Below, in pieces: positions 49,439-61,773 of a stretch of 64,000 nucleotides of DNA (its first letter is position 1; every line of letters begins with the position of its first letter). The DNA comes from Paramacrobiotus metropolitanus (Eukaryota; Tardigrada; Eutardigrada; Parachela; Macrobiotidae): assembly GCF_019649055.1 (NCBI RefSeq), contig NW_026570231.1:1178001-1242000 (forward strand), given 5' to 3'. The position numbers and the translations under genes are program-made. The notes under the pieces are model-generated. The model saw only the letters and a list, made by a program, of their open reading frames with translations, searched no databases and had not been told where the DNA came from.

Positions 49439-52400
49439 CTACATTATGGTAGTTTCCGGCAAAGAACTTTCTTCCTCCCTTTCGGAGTTAATTAGAAAGA
49501 CACGAGTTCCAGAATTTTTTGACACGCCTTCAGATGCATTTTCCGGCAGAACGGAATCTATTTCCGTCAAGATTGTTTCGTTCGATTGCTGACCATGCGA
49601 CAAAGAGGATGCCAAGGTCAGAGCCATTCGATCCGGTCCAAGAAAATCATTTGAATCGTTGGACTTATGTTTTATAACAGCTAAAAGCAGATAACGACAG
49701 CATTATTTGCTCATGTTTCCAAAAACATGGGATTAAAATTCATGTAAAATACAAACGCGAACGGCTTCAAACCATAAATACAATACGAAATATCTGTATT
49801 TACAGTATCATTCCCGTGCGTATTGCATGATGGCATTTTGGCTTCGAAATCAAGTATGGTAAGTGCGCTATGATTTAAAGCACTCCTGATATTGCAAAAT
49901 TTACCTCTTTTCGTAACTCTTTCCCGTTTTCTAAAAGAACCAGCAACAGTTCCTCTGATATGTACAGCGAGGATAAAAACTCCCTGCGCAGCGCTGAGGA
50001 CGATGTAAAGGCATCCAAGACCAATTTTGATATTATCATCAACGCTGCATACGAAAAGAAGAAAATATCCCAGAAGCCATGTTCCTCCAAGCAGCCCTGT
50101 AGTGCCAACAAGATTTATAATGCTAAGTCGCTGAGGAGAATCTTGCCGCAAAGTTCGTTGGATAGTAATCTTTTGCTGTGTGTTAATCCGATCTGCACAA
50201 AACATAGAAATAAATAATTCTCAACCTATCGCGATAACATAATTAGGTTTCGTGTTTTTGTTGTATGGTTAATATTTATTCAACATACGCCGTATGTAGA
50301 CAGTTAGCACCAAAATGTTGCACGCCGATACCACCGTTATCGGCACGAGAAAGGTCACTGCAGCAAAAACAACGTGATCGGGATCGAGCCAGCACCTGTA
50401 ATAGTATTATATGATATCAATTCCACTTTCACTTGCTTTGAGTTGTTTTGTTTTGTCATTATTTATTTCGGTAGTTCGACTTCTAGAGCTAACGCGCACA
50501 GATGGAATACAACACAGAAAAAAAACTTCGAAAGACCAATTTGTGCGTACTATTCACTGTATGCAGCTATTCAGCAGTATACTTAACAACAAATACAAAT
50601 TATATTACATAACAAATTATATTACATTCTGGTGAAATCTAAGAATTGTGCATCTTGCAGTTACCATCTTTCCTCCACGTCGTAAGCGTTGCCTTTAAAT
50701 GAATTTTCCATGCTGTCTATATGACTGAGTCCCGCAATAAATGGTAAACTGAGAGGCAACACTAAAAACAAAAAACAATGTTTTAGCATTCGGGAATGCC
50801 AGATTCAGGGAGTCGACAGAGTGTTAACGGCTAAAAACTAATTTTAGAATTTTGTCTGTTCCGTACTCCATGCAATGCACCAGGCTTTCCATCTAAAACC
50901 GCGATAGTTATCACCAGGTATCACTTTGTTTTCTTCGGTAGCTGTCCAAAATTTGGATTTTAAAGTAGGTAGGAACATGCGATAAGCTTCGATTCCCATC
51001 CAAGCAAACACAACTAGCATCAGCCAATGGCATATAAGAGCCATGATTAAACAACCCGTTTCACTCTCTCCTTCGAGCGCGATGTACGTCAAGAGAAAAG
51101 ATGTGTGAGCCAGGAAAATGCTAAGGACCAGGTTTAGTCGGGTGAAATTCCGGGGCGTCAATCCAATAAATTTTTGCCACACTGCCCATCTGTCCATCCA
51201 CAATTATCAATTATATATTACTTGAATCATGTGTTTACTGTCTCTTGAGTTTTGACCTTCGAATTATATTATTCACAAGTTAACTATTTAAGTACTGATT
51301 TTTACTATATACGAAGCGACTTTACAAATAAATACGTACAGTAGGTGACAAGCAATGACAAAACAGCAAATAATCGAAACACTCAGACTGGCCATGGTGA
51401 CAATGGTAGGCTCCAACGCTTTATAATAGCTGCTGTCGTCCAGATTGTCGCCGCTAACGATGCTTCCGCAAAGGTCAAGCAACATTGTGAACGGTGTGAG
51501 ATGATTGCAGACACATTCCACAATTGTTCCTTCTTTCCACGTTGAATTTTTGTGGTTAAGAAAACATCCTTCAGTGGACCATCTTGCGGATACATTCGGG
51601 TCATGCAAAGATTTTTTATAATCCAAATACACACACCGATGCTCTTTGCGGCCAGAAATTCTGCCCTGAGGAAAAAATTCTCACTGTAGCAAGCACTGTT
51701 ACACCGAACCATTATGTAATACTAGTTTTATTATATGTCTTGATTTCGTGTTACAATTATATCGAATAAGAGGCTTATTAATGCTCAGGTGCAAAGCATG
51801 GTAAGGTACCGGTACCCTGTACACTTGTGCAGTAAAGTGTCCACATACTTTGAAAAGATTGTCCACTTTGTGTGTAATGGACACCATCTCTTTGTGAGAC
51901 CGGGAAGTGTTTTGGATTGCTGCGGAAACTAATACGGATCCGGTCCTTCTAGCATTACGCTTTGGCATTTCCAAAGGATCTCCAAATTTACAAATTCGAA
52001 ACTTCTGTAGAGCCATTAAGGAGTAAGAAAAGACGGCATTTGTATTCGGTGGTAGGGACTGCACTAAAAAAGGGCTATACTGACAACTGCGGTTTGATAA
52101 CAAACCAGACGCACTACTTTTAACGCAAAGGTCACCACTATATGCTTTCAAAGTATATTTCAAAAGTTACGTTACTTTAGATATAAATTAATATTACCGT
52201 AATCAACTTTAACTTTGGAAAGCGCTAGTTACTAATAGCGCAGTTATCTAAAATCGCTCACCGAAGTCATTGAATTCATGTCGTAATGCTTCTTCATTGA
52301 GTTCCAGGCGCGAAACTCCCATAAAAATCTCGTCCAGAGAATACTTTGAAAAGTATGCATCCATAGTATGATTAGGAAAGATTTCTTCGACGGTCACCAC

Positions 52401-54371
52401 TAGTTTCAGTGTTGCAGATATAGATTGAAATTCGCTAGTTGAATTTACAATAAAGGCATTAATATATACGGAAATGTAGTCCTTAAAGATTTCCTTTGCT
52501 TCTTCGCCCGGAGGTGCGATGGTGTGCAGTTTTTCTAAGGTGTCTAGCACTAACGTCGCCACTTCGTTGCCTTGTTGGGTAGATTGCGGAGACTCAATTT
52601 CTCCACTCAGATCTAATCCCAATATGGCATCGCAGATCGTCACAATCAGATCCACCGCGTCCAGCGTTAGTCCAAACCAAGGATCATCATTTACGGACGA
52701 ATCAGTGAAATTAGCATGCATATACAAGTCTATAATATCAACGGCATCTTCGATAGCGGAAAATCTGATTGGAGGATGTTGTGCTAACTCTGTCACTGCT
52801 TCCAGGGTGGCATTTATCGCTTGTACTGGATACTGCTCGAAATTTGTGACATTTGCGTAATACTCTAACACAGTATAGGGGTCACCTGGCCGTTCCGTAA
52901 TTTCAACTGTTGTGCTGAAAGGAGATGCAGTTGTCATCGTGGAGGTCACTGTCTGCGCTGGTGTGGTCAAGGATTCTGTAGCGGTAGACAAATCTGGTTC
53001 GGTTGACAATTCTGATGTCGAAATCGTAAGGATTGGGTCGTTCGTAGTGGTGATGTCCACAGCAACCGTATTAGTAGCCGGCATTGAAGTTTCGCCGAGA
53101 GAATTGCGGATGTGTGCGAGCACAAATGTTAACATGCCAAATTTCCGGCAATGACATGTTACGATCCCGTGGCCCACGTTAATTATCTTCGCTAACTGAC
53201 AGTCGTGTTCACTCCAGTAATTTTCTCCTTGAGGTAGCATTATGCAGAAGAGACTGTATTCCGTTTTGCTATCCAATCTTCGGAACGAATCTGGCTATAA
53301 AAGATCATGAAATTGTTAATGCTCTGCTCAACAAGGGCTTCAAGTCGCAAATAAATGGTTACAAACCAGTAGAAAAAGCGGAAAGGTAACTTTCAAAAAA
53401 TATCCTGTGGTGTTCGTCTGCAAATCCGAGTTGTTGAATGGGGATAGTAGTCCAATTGTCCAACTTGTTGTTGCAGCGATTTCTAGTATGGATTCTGTCT
53501 GGACAATTTGTGTCGGGATTTCTGCTACAAAAGTCCGCTCGGATGCGGTAATTAGGATATTCGCCAAATACGGCTCAGAGCTGCTGAGATTATTATGTGA
53601 ACGGCAAAAATTTTTTAAAACCTCCGTGTCAATTTCGGCACAGAGAATAGATTGCGAATTTTGTATCCAGTCTATTTCGCAGTTATCGGAAAACAAATCG
53701 TCGTTTTGAGAGGTCGCTGTATCGAGAACATATAAGGACTGACTTGTTGTTTTTACGGTCTTACAATTCGAAGACAAGTCGACAATTCGATGCGCAAAAA
53801 CTGGCCAGGTGTCACCGGAATTGTTAATCACTGAAGAACGCCACGAACGGTGATATGTCGTCATCGTTGCTATCACTCCTGACCAGAACTGTATGGATAT
53901 ATTTGGTTGTAGAGTGACCGCTTCTTGAGCAACCGTAAGAGGTACGCGGAAAAATCGATGGATGACATCTTCAAAAAGGTCAGTTTCCAGTTCTGACAGC
54001 AATCCAGTCTGCAGTGGACGACAGGATCTGTAATTGTAAAATCGCCGCACAGCCTTCACGAAGTCCGACGCAGTAAGATCTTCTGGAGTCTCCAGAAATG
54101 TAGGCGAATCAACGGTCATGTACCAACAACAGCAACATGTAGACAAGGTGTTCCCGCATTCACATGTTGATGAGGTATTAACAGTAACAAAACATCTGGC
54201 ACTCACTGCTTCCCAGTCACTCCTGGCTTGTACAGAATGATTTCCCGGCCCGCTTGTAGGTCTTCGATTTATCGCTTCCAGTTTTCCGACCGCTTTTGAT
54301 GTGTGTAGGTGGATGGTCATAAAAGTAGTAATAAATGAAGCCGAAAGTAACATTTCATTTGCGAATTTCAC
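49439..54371 (-). CDS. Adhesion G-protein-coupled receptor with two GPS motifs, nine exons
   Basis: Exons on the minus strand: 53367-54371, 52262-53294, 51849-52144, 51326-51665, 50867-51181, 50665-50761, 50289-50395, 49905-50192 and 49439-49680; phases agree; 1240 residues. The N-terminus has a hydrophobic stretch that may be a signal peptide. A first GPS-like motif lies at about residues 352-392 (C352, W362, C367, C382, C384); the cleavage tripeptide HL(T/S) is replaced by KFG. A Ser/Thr-rich mucin-like stretch follows (about 400-460), then a second GAIN-like region, and a complete GPS (C789, W807, C812, C829, C831, then H833-L834-T835). After it come seven transmembrane segments: ending LLYVFI; FTRLNLVLSIFLAHTSF; MALICHWLMLVVFAWMGIEAY; CIAWMLPLSLPFIAGLS; VVFAAVTFLVPITVV; IINLVGTTGLLGGTWLLGYF; LYIVLSAAQGVFILAVHI. 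The tail is short and Glu/Ser-rich. The exon 1 donor and exon 3 acceptor are weak. No adhesion domain such as lectin, LRR or Ig is recognised, so no subfamily is assigned. Confidence 0.87.
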
Positions 54372-55472
54372 GTCGTATCTACATTAAACTTCCAGGCGAT
54401 GCAGATATACCGTAGACAACTGTAGCAGTACGACACAATGGATAGACGTTAATCACGAGTACACGCAGTGCTCATGTTACTTAATTTGACGGGTTCAGTT
54501 GACAAATATATATACAGCCGCACATTGCTGTGGTTATTTTAAAATACTTACACTGTTTTTAGGGACAATTCGAAACTGATGGTCACTGGTTATTAGATGC
54601 AACACAGTGAACACACAATCTTAAACTTTCAAAAGTTCAGTAATAAACTGTTTTGAATCTGCTCTTGCATTATTCGTCATTGTTTATGTGGCTGATTAAC
54701 AGAAAGGCATGCATGGTGGCCTATAGCCTATCAATCACAGCACAGCAAGCGGCTAGATTACGATGATCGAAAGGTCACCGTTGTTTAAACGTTCATAGGT
54801 TGGGTGTACAAATGTCTGTCAATACTGTCTGACAGATTTATGGATAACGCTATCTGGTAGGTATAAGAAAGATACAGGAACATATATACAGCATTACAGC
54901 CAAAGCTTATGATTGTTGGCACAGCTAGTTAACTGTGTCGGCATAGCAATACCGTACACTTACTGCAGTGTGATATGCAGTTCCTGTCGGAATCGTCTTT
55001 TGTTGTAGGGGTTATCTTCTACGGACTGTAAAACAATTTATAAACATGCGTTTTCTTAGCGCAAAGCATTGCACGCAGCTATCGTACTGTACCTGCGAGT
55101 ACCCCATATAAGCCAGTTAATGCCGAAATCCGATTAGTGGAGAACTGTAACAGCACCGACGTACGCTATGCTGTCGATACTGTTCAAAGGTCAACGGGTG
55201 CGTCGATCCACAGAGGAATGCATAACAAAAATTTCCCATAAATTTCGTATTTGTTCTTGTTTTGTTTGTCTAACAAAATTTTATAGTACCCCGTTATGCG
55301 CACGCAGGCGAAACACACATTAGCACCTCCACATCACTTTTTACAAACACAAGTTTCGGTAGCAAGCTAGAAAGCATTGCTTGCTAACACAATTTAACAC
55401 AAGTTAACTAAAACAGTGAAACAGTAACAATTATCAGCTGGTTGAAGATGTAACAATTTATTTATATAAACA
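54372..55472. other. Intergenic region between the adhesion GPCR and ACP6
   Basis: Upstream region of the adhesion GPCR (promoter expected near its start at 54371) and 3' flank of ACP6, with a minus-strand AATAAA at 55457-55462. No exon or repeat recognised. Confidence 0.45.
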
Positions 55473-57543
55473 TCATTTTTCTTTCTTCCCTGCAGTAAAA
55501 TAAGAGCCCTCGGAGTCATCAAGATCTTGCAACGGTTCCGTGTATGCCGACTTCAACGAACAGAGGTCTTTTAAGTGGCGCTGATTGATAGCCAGCTCAC
55601 TGAGAAATTCTTCAAATTTCTCAATGGTATACACGGCCACCGCACTATACGCTCCTCCTCCCTCAATGGGCAGCTCCTGGTCCTGGCCTAGATATTTCAC
55701 CCGCACAAAGAACTGCCCCTTCTCATCCTCCAACAACTCGAACCGCAAATCCGCCGCATACGGCGGCCACTGACCATTGAAGATTTTCAGTGCAATCACC
55801 AGCGAGATCATCATGGAGTCATGACACGCATATACCTCCATCTTATAGCGGTTCTTGCGCTGTATGACCCCAAACATATTGTCCAGTACCATGCGCAGTG
55901 CCGGTCCACAGGCCAAACGAAGAAGTTCCCGTTGTATTTGCAAGGAAGGATCGTTACCGGTTACCATGCGCGCCAAAATTTGTACGGCGTAATTGTCGAT
56001 CTTGTCGAACCACTCTCTGAGCACTGGATGCACTTCCATATCGTGGGCTAATCTGGCAGCAACCTCGTCTCGTAGGTCAACAAAATCGAGACGGCGTTTA
56101 TGGGTTTTCAGGTCGTAATCGATGGCCTGTTCCAGGGCATCACGATCGGCAAGCAAACCAGTGATTTCGTGCATATGCTGTGTGATGCGTTTGCTTAAGC
56201 GATTGAGGGCACCACAAAAGGTATGGTTCGGATACAGAATTTCGTCCTCTTCGGTGGTAGCGAAAACAGTGAGTGGCTCCATATTTACATATTTTGGGTC
56301 TGTAAAAAACAGAAAGTCTACTTGAACACACAGCACACATTTCGGTGTTCTTATTATCCTAATGCAAAAGTAACAGGTATTCGAATCGAACACAAATTTA
56401 TACTGATAAAAAGCATCATAAATAAAAAGATGTAAGATACTGTACTAACAAGAGTAGTACCATTCGCTACAGTGTTGTACATCCCCGACACCATCCATAC
56501 CGCTGATTCGGTCGTCCTCGTAATGTTGGTAGAACGAATGCTGTACGAAAAAAAAATAATTGGTTAATTTGTTAACCATATAAAACCAAAACAAAGTTCT
56601 CTTTCGTGGCTGAAAATCGGCAGATTACACTTTACAGTATAGTACCAGTATTTTCTTCTTTATGCATGCGCAACTTACAACGTCTGATCGCGATCAAAGT
56701 CTGGCTTCAGCAGTTTATGTCCTTCGATGTATTCCTTTCGCAAATTCTGACCAAGGTCATACATTTGTCTCTTCCCTGAATATGGAAAAATCAAATTACT
56801 ACCTTTTAATATAAGTACCAGAAGTGAAAAAAGATTACTGAGTGCAGCAAACGTATTTAACGCGGTATGCACCTGGTTTCGTTAGCTGACCGGCAAAAGC
56901 ACCGCCCTTAAAAGTGACGCTTCGGGATAAGCTTTCAAAAAGGCCCATTTCTAAAGGTTGCCCTCGTAAATCTTTTACAACGTACGGCAGCACCCCGACA
57001 TCCGGTGGATCCGCCATCAGGTCATCCAACGACCATGTGACCTATGAAAACATTCAGAATTTCACAAGCGTTATCGATTCTGTTGTAAAAGGTTCGCTTT
57101 GAAATTGGAAGAAATGCTGTTCTTAGTACCTGTGCTCATAAAAAAATTATCCAGAAATATAGTTAGTGAATTATGTTACATTGCTTATCATCCTGTTGAC
57201 CCACTATACTCTATCGCAATAATATGGTAACAGGAGTTGTAACCGGTAATATAAAAAACAATTTTGCTTAGTAAATCAAAATTGTTTACTTAATACTGTA
57301 TATACTGTATCTATAGTATTATTTTAGACGTACTTGTTCCAAGTAAGGCAATATTCGTAGAGGGGTACGTGCACCATGTCGTACGAACACCTGTACATGC
57401 CGCAATTTAAGATTAGACAAATTATTCGGGTTCATGGCGTCCGCATAAACGAGGTTCCGATTCACACGGTCCTTTACGAGTAAAACCAGTGAAATAATTC
57501 CAGAACCGGCCGCAATCTGCCGCATAAAAGCGCGCCTCCACAT
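55473..57543 (-). CDS. ACP6: Lysophosphatidic acid phosphatase type 6 (histidine acid phosphatase), five exons
   Basis: Exons on the minus strand: 57334-57543, 56873-57041, 56679-56775, 56461-56540 and 55473-56299; phases agree; 460 residues (human 428). ACP6 hydrolyses lysophosphatidic acid and is mitochondrial in vertebrates. The histidine phosphatase motif RHGARTP is at 55-61 and the partner HD pair at 345-346 (YACHDSM). Other family landmarks are GGAFAGQLTKPG, FIRSTNITRT, DEILYPNHTFC, FNGQWPPYAADLRFELL. The second motif reads CHD where many relatives have AHD. The N-terminus has a hydrophobic stretch (AAGSGIISLVLLV) that could be a membrane anchor or targeting segment. The last four residues are KKEK. 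No signs of truncation. Confidence 0.9.
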
Positions 57544-58400
57544 TTTGTCGGTACTTTATAATACTGCAGCAATATAAAATTTTTATACGCTAGTGCATTG
57601 TCAACGCACTACGGACGAGTGTTTCCATAAGATACTACGATATGGAATAAATACCAGGATAAACCCGAAATGATCGTTGAGCATAGTTAATATAGTTTCT
57701 CAATGTGATGCAACTGTCATATTATATGCAAGTTATATAGGTAAGCTATTTTCTTGAATTTTGTGGACTTGGAATCATTCGCACTGCACTCCGTACCACG
57801 AAAACTGTGGTTTGATTGCAATCGCAATGTTTGTTGCCAAGTAGATCTTCCTGCGCACAACCAACTGATTAAAATTGACAACGATGCCGCCGCTCACCCA
57901 AAAAGTTATGATCAGCACCATCGAAAGCGCTGACAACCTCGAACGCTGGGTTTAATTTCTGCTAATCCCATCCGCTAACACGTGCCCCAAGGTTAATGTT
58001 TCATGTGCGAAGGGAAAAAGCACATGTCTTATATCAACATCATAATTTTGTCATTTCAAGTTAAGAATTTACTAGTTGATAGCGGTTGCAAAATACTGTG
58101 ATACAATACGCCAGTCAGGGTCAGGTACAGAAATGAGCAGCAACAGATAAATACATTTAAGCGAAGAAAAAACTTTTATAATTTAAAATCCACATATGCA
58201 CTGCAGCAATATGGAAAACGTTCTATCTGTATCACGAAAAAATAACAGTTTTCATCATTTAACTCGAGCATGTACATATTCCGATGCAACTTCATAACAA
58301 CAAATTACAGCAACTAAGAGTGAATAAGGCGTTGTTAATCATAGCTGAATCTCTGCAACAGCCTTCTGGTCCTTATAAAACACTCGCCTATATCACTGCG
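57544..58400. other. Intergenic region between ACP6 and the MATH-domain gene
   Basis: Upstream of ACP6 and 3' flank of the MATH gene. AT-rich, no coding exon, repeat or RNA gene recognised. Confidence 0.45.
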
Positions 58401-59203
58401 TCAGTCCGCTGCCGCCAGTTTTCGTTTCTTTCTTCCAGTAAAAACCGCTTCGGGAGTGGTCATCGTCGCAGGCTTATCGGACGTCCCAGTACGGCACACA
58501 ATCACATCGGCCATGACGGTCACCACATCGTCCTTTAAACAGCCTTTCTTCTTCGGATTTTGACCAAACAAAATGGCGTAATCACAAAACTTTTCGTATC
58601 CCCAGAATTCATGGTCCTTATCGAAAGGGAAGACTATGCTGTCATCCTCCGTCACCCAGCCCACATTCACCATTTCAGCATCTTTTCCTGTGCTCAACCT
58701 GGGAATGAAGAAGAAAACAATTAACCTATGCTAAGAGATGCGCGCCAGATTTTCTTTGGTTTACAAAATTATCCGGCGTCCATCATCAATAGTTAGTATG
58801 CATACATCGCAGTAACGGATAGATGCTAATTATCATTCGGTGCAAATGCTTACTGCATTTTGAATTTCACTTCAAATCGATCGTCGGCAGTGTATTTGGT
58901 GCTCTCAAGGTCTTCGTCCGTTAAGTACAAGTCGACAGACAGATACTTGTTGATTCTTTTTTTCTCCCGGATCCGACGATGCAGCCTGACGCCTAAACGC
59001 CAGCGTCCCGCACTCTCCGGCAGCCCCAAATCCGCCATGGTGACACCTTTCGAGAAGACGATCGGTGAATCTTCCTTCAGGTTCACATATGTAGAGAGAT
59101 TCTCGAATCTCCATTCAAGATTGAACCGGACCGGTCGAGGCAGACTGTAGCATTCTTTGCTGCTGACGCTAACAGGAATATTTGACCACAATTTTGCCTC
59201 CAT
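58401..59203 (-). CDS. MATH (TRAF-like) domain protein without BTB, two exons
   Basis: Exons on the minus strand 58854-59203 and 58401-58698, phase 2; 215 residues. The pattern fits a single MATH/TRAF-C beta-sandwich spanning both exons. RFNLEWRFENLST is the first strand with the conserved W. GRWRLGVRLHRR corresponds to the W-x-L-x-(V/L) strand. DHEFWGYEKFCDYAILF corresponds to the G-(F/Y)-xx-F segment. CLKDDVVTVMADVIV is the typical (Y/L)-x-DD-x-(V/L)-x-(V/I)-x-A ending. MATH domains bind short peptides; in SPOP-type proteins they choose ubiquitylation substrates. No BTB domain follows. The C-terminus is basic (GRKKRKL), which could be a nuclear localisation signal. It could be a lone MATH protein or an adaptor that lost its BTB. 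Which MATH family it belongs to is not clear. Confidence 0.75.
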
Positions 59204-59894
59204 GTCGTTCTGGAGAGTTTACCAAGAGACAGGAGCCAATCATCAGTTCGACAATACTGCAGCGCGGAGACCGCTAGTGATCCATAAAACAATGAAGATA
59301 AGGTGCTCTCACTTGTCAGTCACACACTCACACGTCATGCATGCACGCTCGGACTGCTTGCAAGTTGCTTCTTGATTAAAGTACTAGTACTGTGGCAAGT
59401 GATAAAGCCTCGAAATGGCACAACTTGCCGTCCTGAAAACAGTTATTTTTCATTCTTTCTTTCAGTTATCAAAGTTCCTAAATACGAAATGTGTACAGAA
59501 ATTTCAAATATGGGCATATTTTATCTCGTACACGAAATACGTTGTTCGGTGGGGCCACGGCCCCTTTTAACGTGATTTTTTCCCTCAAACTTCCTCCCCG
59601 GGTAGGAGTGCATTCCGACATATTTTTGTTGTTGTTACCTTTTTAATGGTAAATTTGCAAAAAAACTTGTTAATTTTTAACAATTTTACTGGTCAACTTA
59701 CTCACGGATTCATAAAGACTTAATTTGAAGCGAAAATCTTTATAAAAACAATAAAATGCAATACAAAAAATAACGATATGATCACAACGGCTTATCCAAC
59801 CGTACAAAAATTCAAAAATTCGCTGTTTCGAATCCGTCAGCATTAAAACGAAAGAATAAATCAAGAATGGCATCGTATTCTCTGAATTTAGAAA
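59204..59894. other. Intergenic region upstream of the MATH gene
   Basis: Includes the 5' region of the MATH gene and the 3' flank of the first ADI1 gene. A short perfect GC hairpin GGGGCC-AC-GGCCCC lies at 59551-59564. No exon seen. Confidence 0.4.
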
Positions 59895-61773
59895 TTACAA
59901 CACAGAAAGTCCATGCTTGGATAAGTAGGCATCTCTGGCCGGCAGTTGATCAGCAGCTTGGCCACGGTTGTGGGGAGTCCACACGGGAACGCCGGCAAAC
60001 AAGCGCATGGCTTTGATATACTTTCTCCCATCAACTGTAAAACGATGGTAGATTCCCGCTGGAAGGACGATAAAGTCACCCCTCTCACATGCAATGCGAA
60101 TCCACTTATCATCGCAGTCGCGAACATCAAAATATCCACTTCCCGCCAAAATAAAACGCACCTCCTCATCCGTATGCAGATGTTCGTCAAAAAATATGGC
60201 TACCTAAATTCAAAAATCGCGGAAAGTACAGTACCGAGTACTCACACAGGTCACACAGACTGACACAGTAAAATTAACAAGGACCAGCTGCCACTAGCAA
60301 ACAGCAGTTCAGGAATCACCACTTACCTACCTACATTGTTATATAAAATATACACCGCAAGGCTCGAGTAAAAGCTTATTAATTTGTGCAGGTGCATAAT
60401 AAAACTCAAAATTATTTAAACCTCCAATTGACCAATTCACATAAAGGACGGACTAGCATTCTATTGGTCGATTGTCACGTGGTCGCTTGCTAATATCGTC
60501 CAGCAGGTGTAGATTCTACAGACTGCTGCTGCATTTGTTGTGTATTTCACTGCTTTCACTTTTTTTCTGATCTTAAAAAGTGAAATTTTTTTAATTGGCT
60601 AAGGGGCCTGATAGCTACATATTTTTTGGAAATTTCGCCAGGGAATTTTCTCTTTAATACAGGCTATGTTAAGAAACACAGGCCTAATTCTTCAACAGCT
60701 GAGTTTCGCCGCGCAGTTTTGCTTGCATAATGGTGGATTCGTTTTTCTGGCTGCAGCAGATTTCGAAACGCAGGATGCCAATTCAGCTGTGCTATCGTTA
60801 TCTTTGAGATGTAAGCCCCCAGGATAAATCTACAAAAATGTACGCGTAGTCGCGTACGTGGACGATTTTCCATGAACAGTAGGGAAGCAATGGAGCGAAA
60901 GTCAAACACCAGCATACAGTGGATGTTTTCTGGGCCTTGCTCATCGCCACTCTGCACACACAGTGGCACACCGAGCCATACACAACGGTTTTTCTAAGAA
61001 AAAAACAAAAATGAAAGCAAGTCTTGCTTAAGCTTCTACATTTAATTATTATAATGTTTTTGTAATTCGTGAATATATTTGCGTTCAGCTGTGATCGTAC
61101 CTTCTTGTTTGACAACTGCTTAGCCAGCATGATCCGTGCTGGTAGACGCACTTGAATCGTCTCGCGAATGATCTGTTTGACTGACTCCACCACTCATATT
61201 AATTTTTTGGTCGAAACTAGCGACTGAGTAAATAAAGCGCAGTAAAAAAACATTTTTTATGAGATGATATCCAGATTCCTACGATTTTCACCTAGTCATT
61301 TAGTGTCGAAAGCAATGCTGTAACTGCATATTGTACACAGCGATCTACACCTGCTGAAAATGCGAGACGGAAACCACGTGACTAGCTTACCACGTGGTTG
61401 AATATGTGAATTGGTCAATTATCAGGTAATAAGTATTATTGTTACCTTCTTGTTGAATTCATCACCCATCTTCTCTGGAGAAATCTCTACAACATCACGG
61501 TACCCACACTGCGATGCTTGAGGGATATTCTGCAATGCATCGTTTTCATTCGTCGAGGCCAAATCGATCTAAAAACGCAACCATTCTACAGTCTGCTAAA
61601 ACACACAAATAAAAACTAGAGTAGATACTTAAACAGAATTCTTTACTAACATGTGCAGAGAATATTCCAGTGCGTTTGTGCAAATCTTCTTGGCTCACAA
61701 TCTGTGGAGGGTCCAAATGATTTTCTAGAAACTGATCTTTCACGGGATCCTGCATGTACCATGCACGCACCAT
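59895..61773 (-). CDS. ADI1: Acireductone dioxygenase, copy A, three exons
   Basis: Exons on the minus strand: 61651-61773, 61446-61568 and 59895-60203; both introns in phase 0; 184 residues (human 179). The enzyme oxidises the acireductone of the methionine salvage pathway to the keto acid precursor of methionine plus formate, using a metal held in a cupin barrel. The ligands are all present: H90 and H92 in [12 protein letters not shown]96, and H135 in [43 protein letters not shown] and the start MVRAWYM are typical. Intron 2 (60204-61445) is unusually long for this locus and contains a separate ORF on the same strand flanked by inverted repeats. The exon 1 donor is CAT|gttagt, acceptable but not ideal. 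A related copy lies 0.4 kb upstream. Confidence 0.92.
60426..60514. repeat. Left arm of a diverged inverted repeat in ADI1-A intron 2
   Basis: Contains in order AATTGACCAATTCACATA, GTCACGTGGT and CAGCAGGTGTAGAT. The same three blocks occur in the same order on the other strand at 61343-61420. The spacing between blocks differs by some bases. The words include CCAAT and CACGTG (E-box) patterns. Confidence 0.75.
60664..61193 (-). CDS. Possible two-exon gene nested in ADI1-A intron 2, unrecognised
   Basis: Exon 1 61101-61193 ([17 protein letters not shown]...NKK, 31 codons) ends at a good donor AAG|gtacga. Exon 2 60664-60993 follows a good acceptor (TTTTTTTCTTAG). Both are phase 0, giving 140 residues. 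The product is basic, with no signal peptide and no recognisable motif; exon 2 contains [19 protein letters not shown] and [17 protein letters not shown]. An alternative acceptor within exon 2 (after 60826) would shift the frame. It lies on the same strand as ADI1-A and is bracketed by an inverted repeat, so it could be a real nested gene, an inserted gene copy or a chance open frame. Confidence 0.42.
61343..61420. repeat. Right arm of a diverged inverted repeat in ADI1-A intron 2
   Basis: Inverted counterpart of 60426-60514, with blocks ATCTACACCTGCTG, ACCACGTGAC and TATGTGAATTGGTCAATT. It ends 25 bases before ADI1-A exon 2, close to the 5' side of the nested ORF, where it could double as that ORF's promoter. 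Confidence 0.75.

Noticed and set aside
59551-59564. GC hairpin followed by T-runs, like a bacterial terminator
   Set aside because: This is intergenic DNA of an intron-rich animal genome; a rho-independent terminator has no role here and the stem is only six base pairs.
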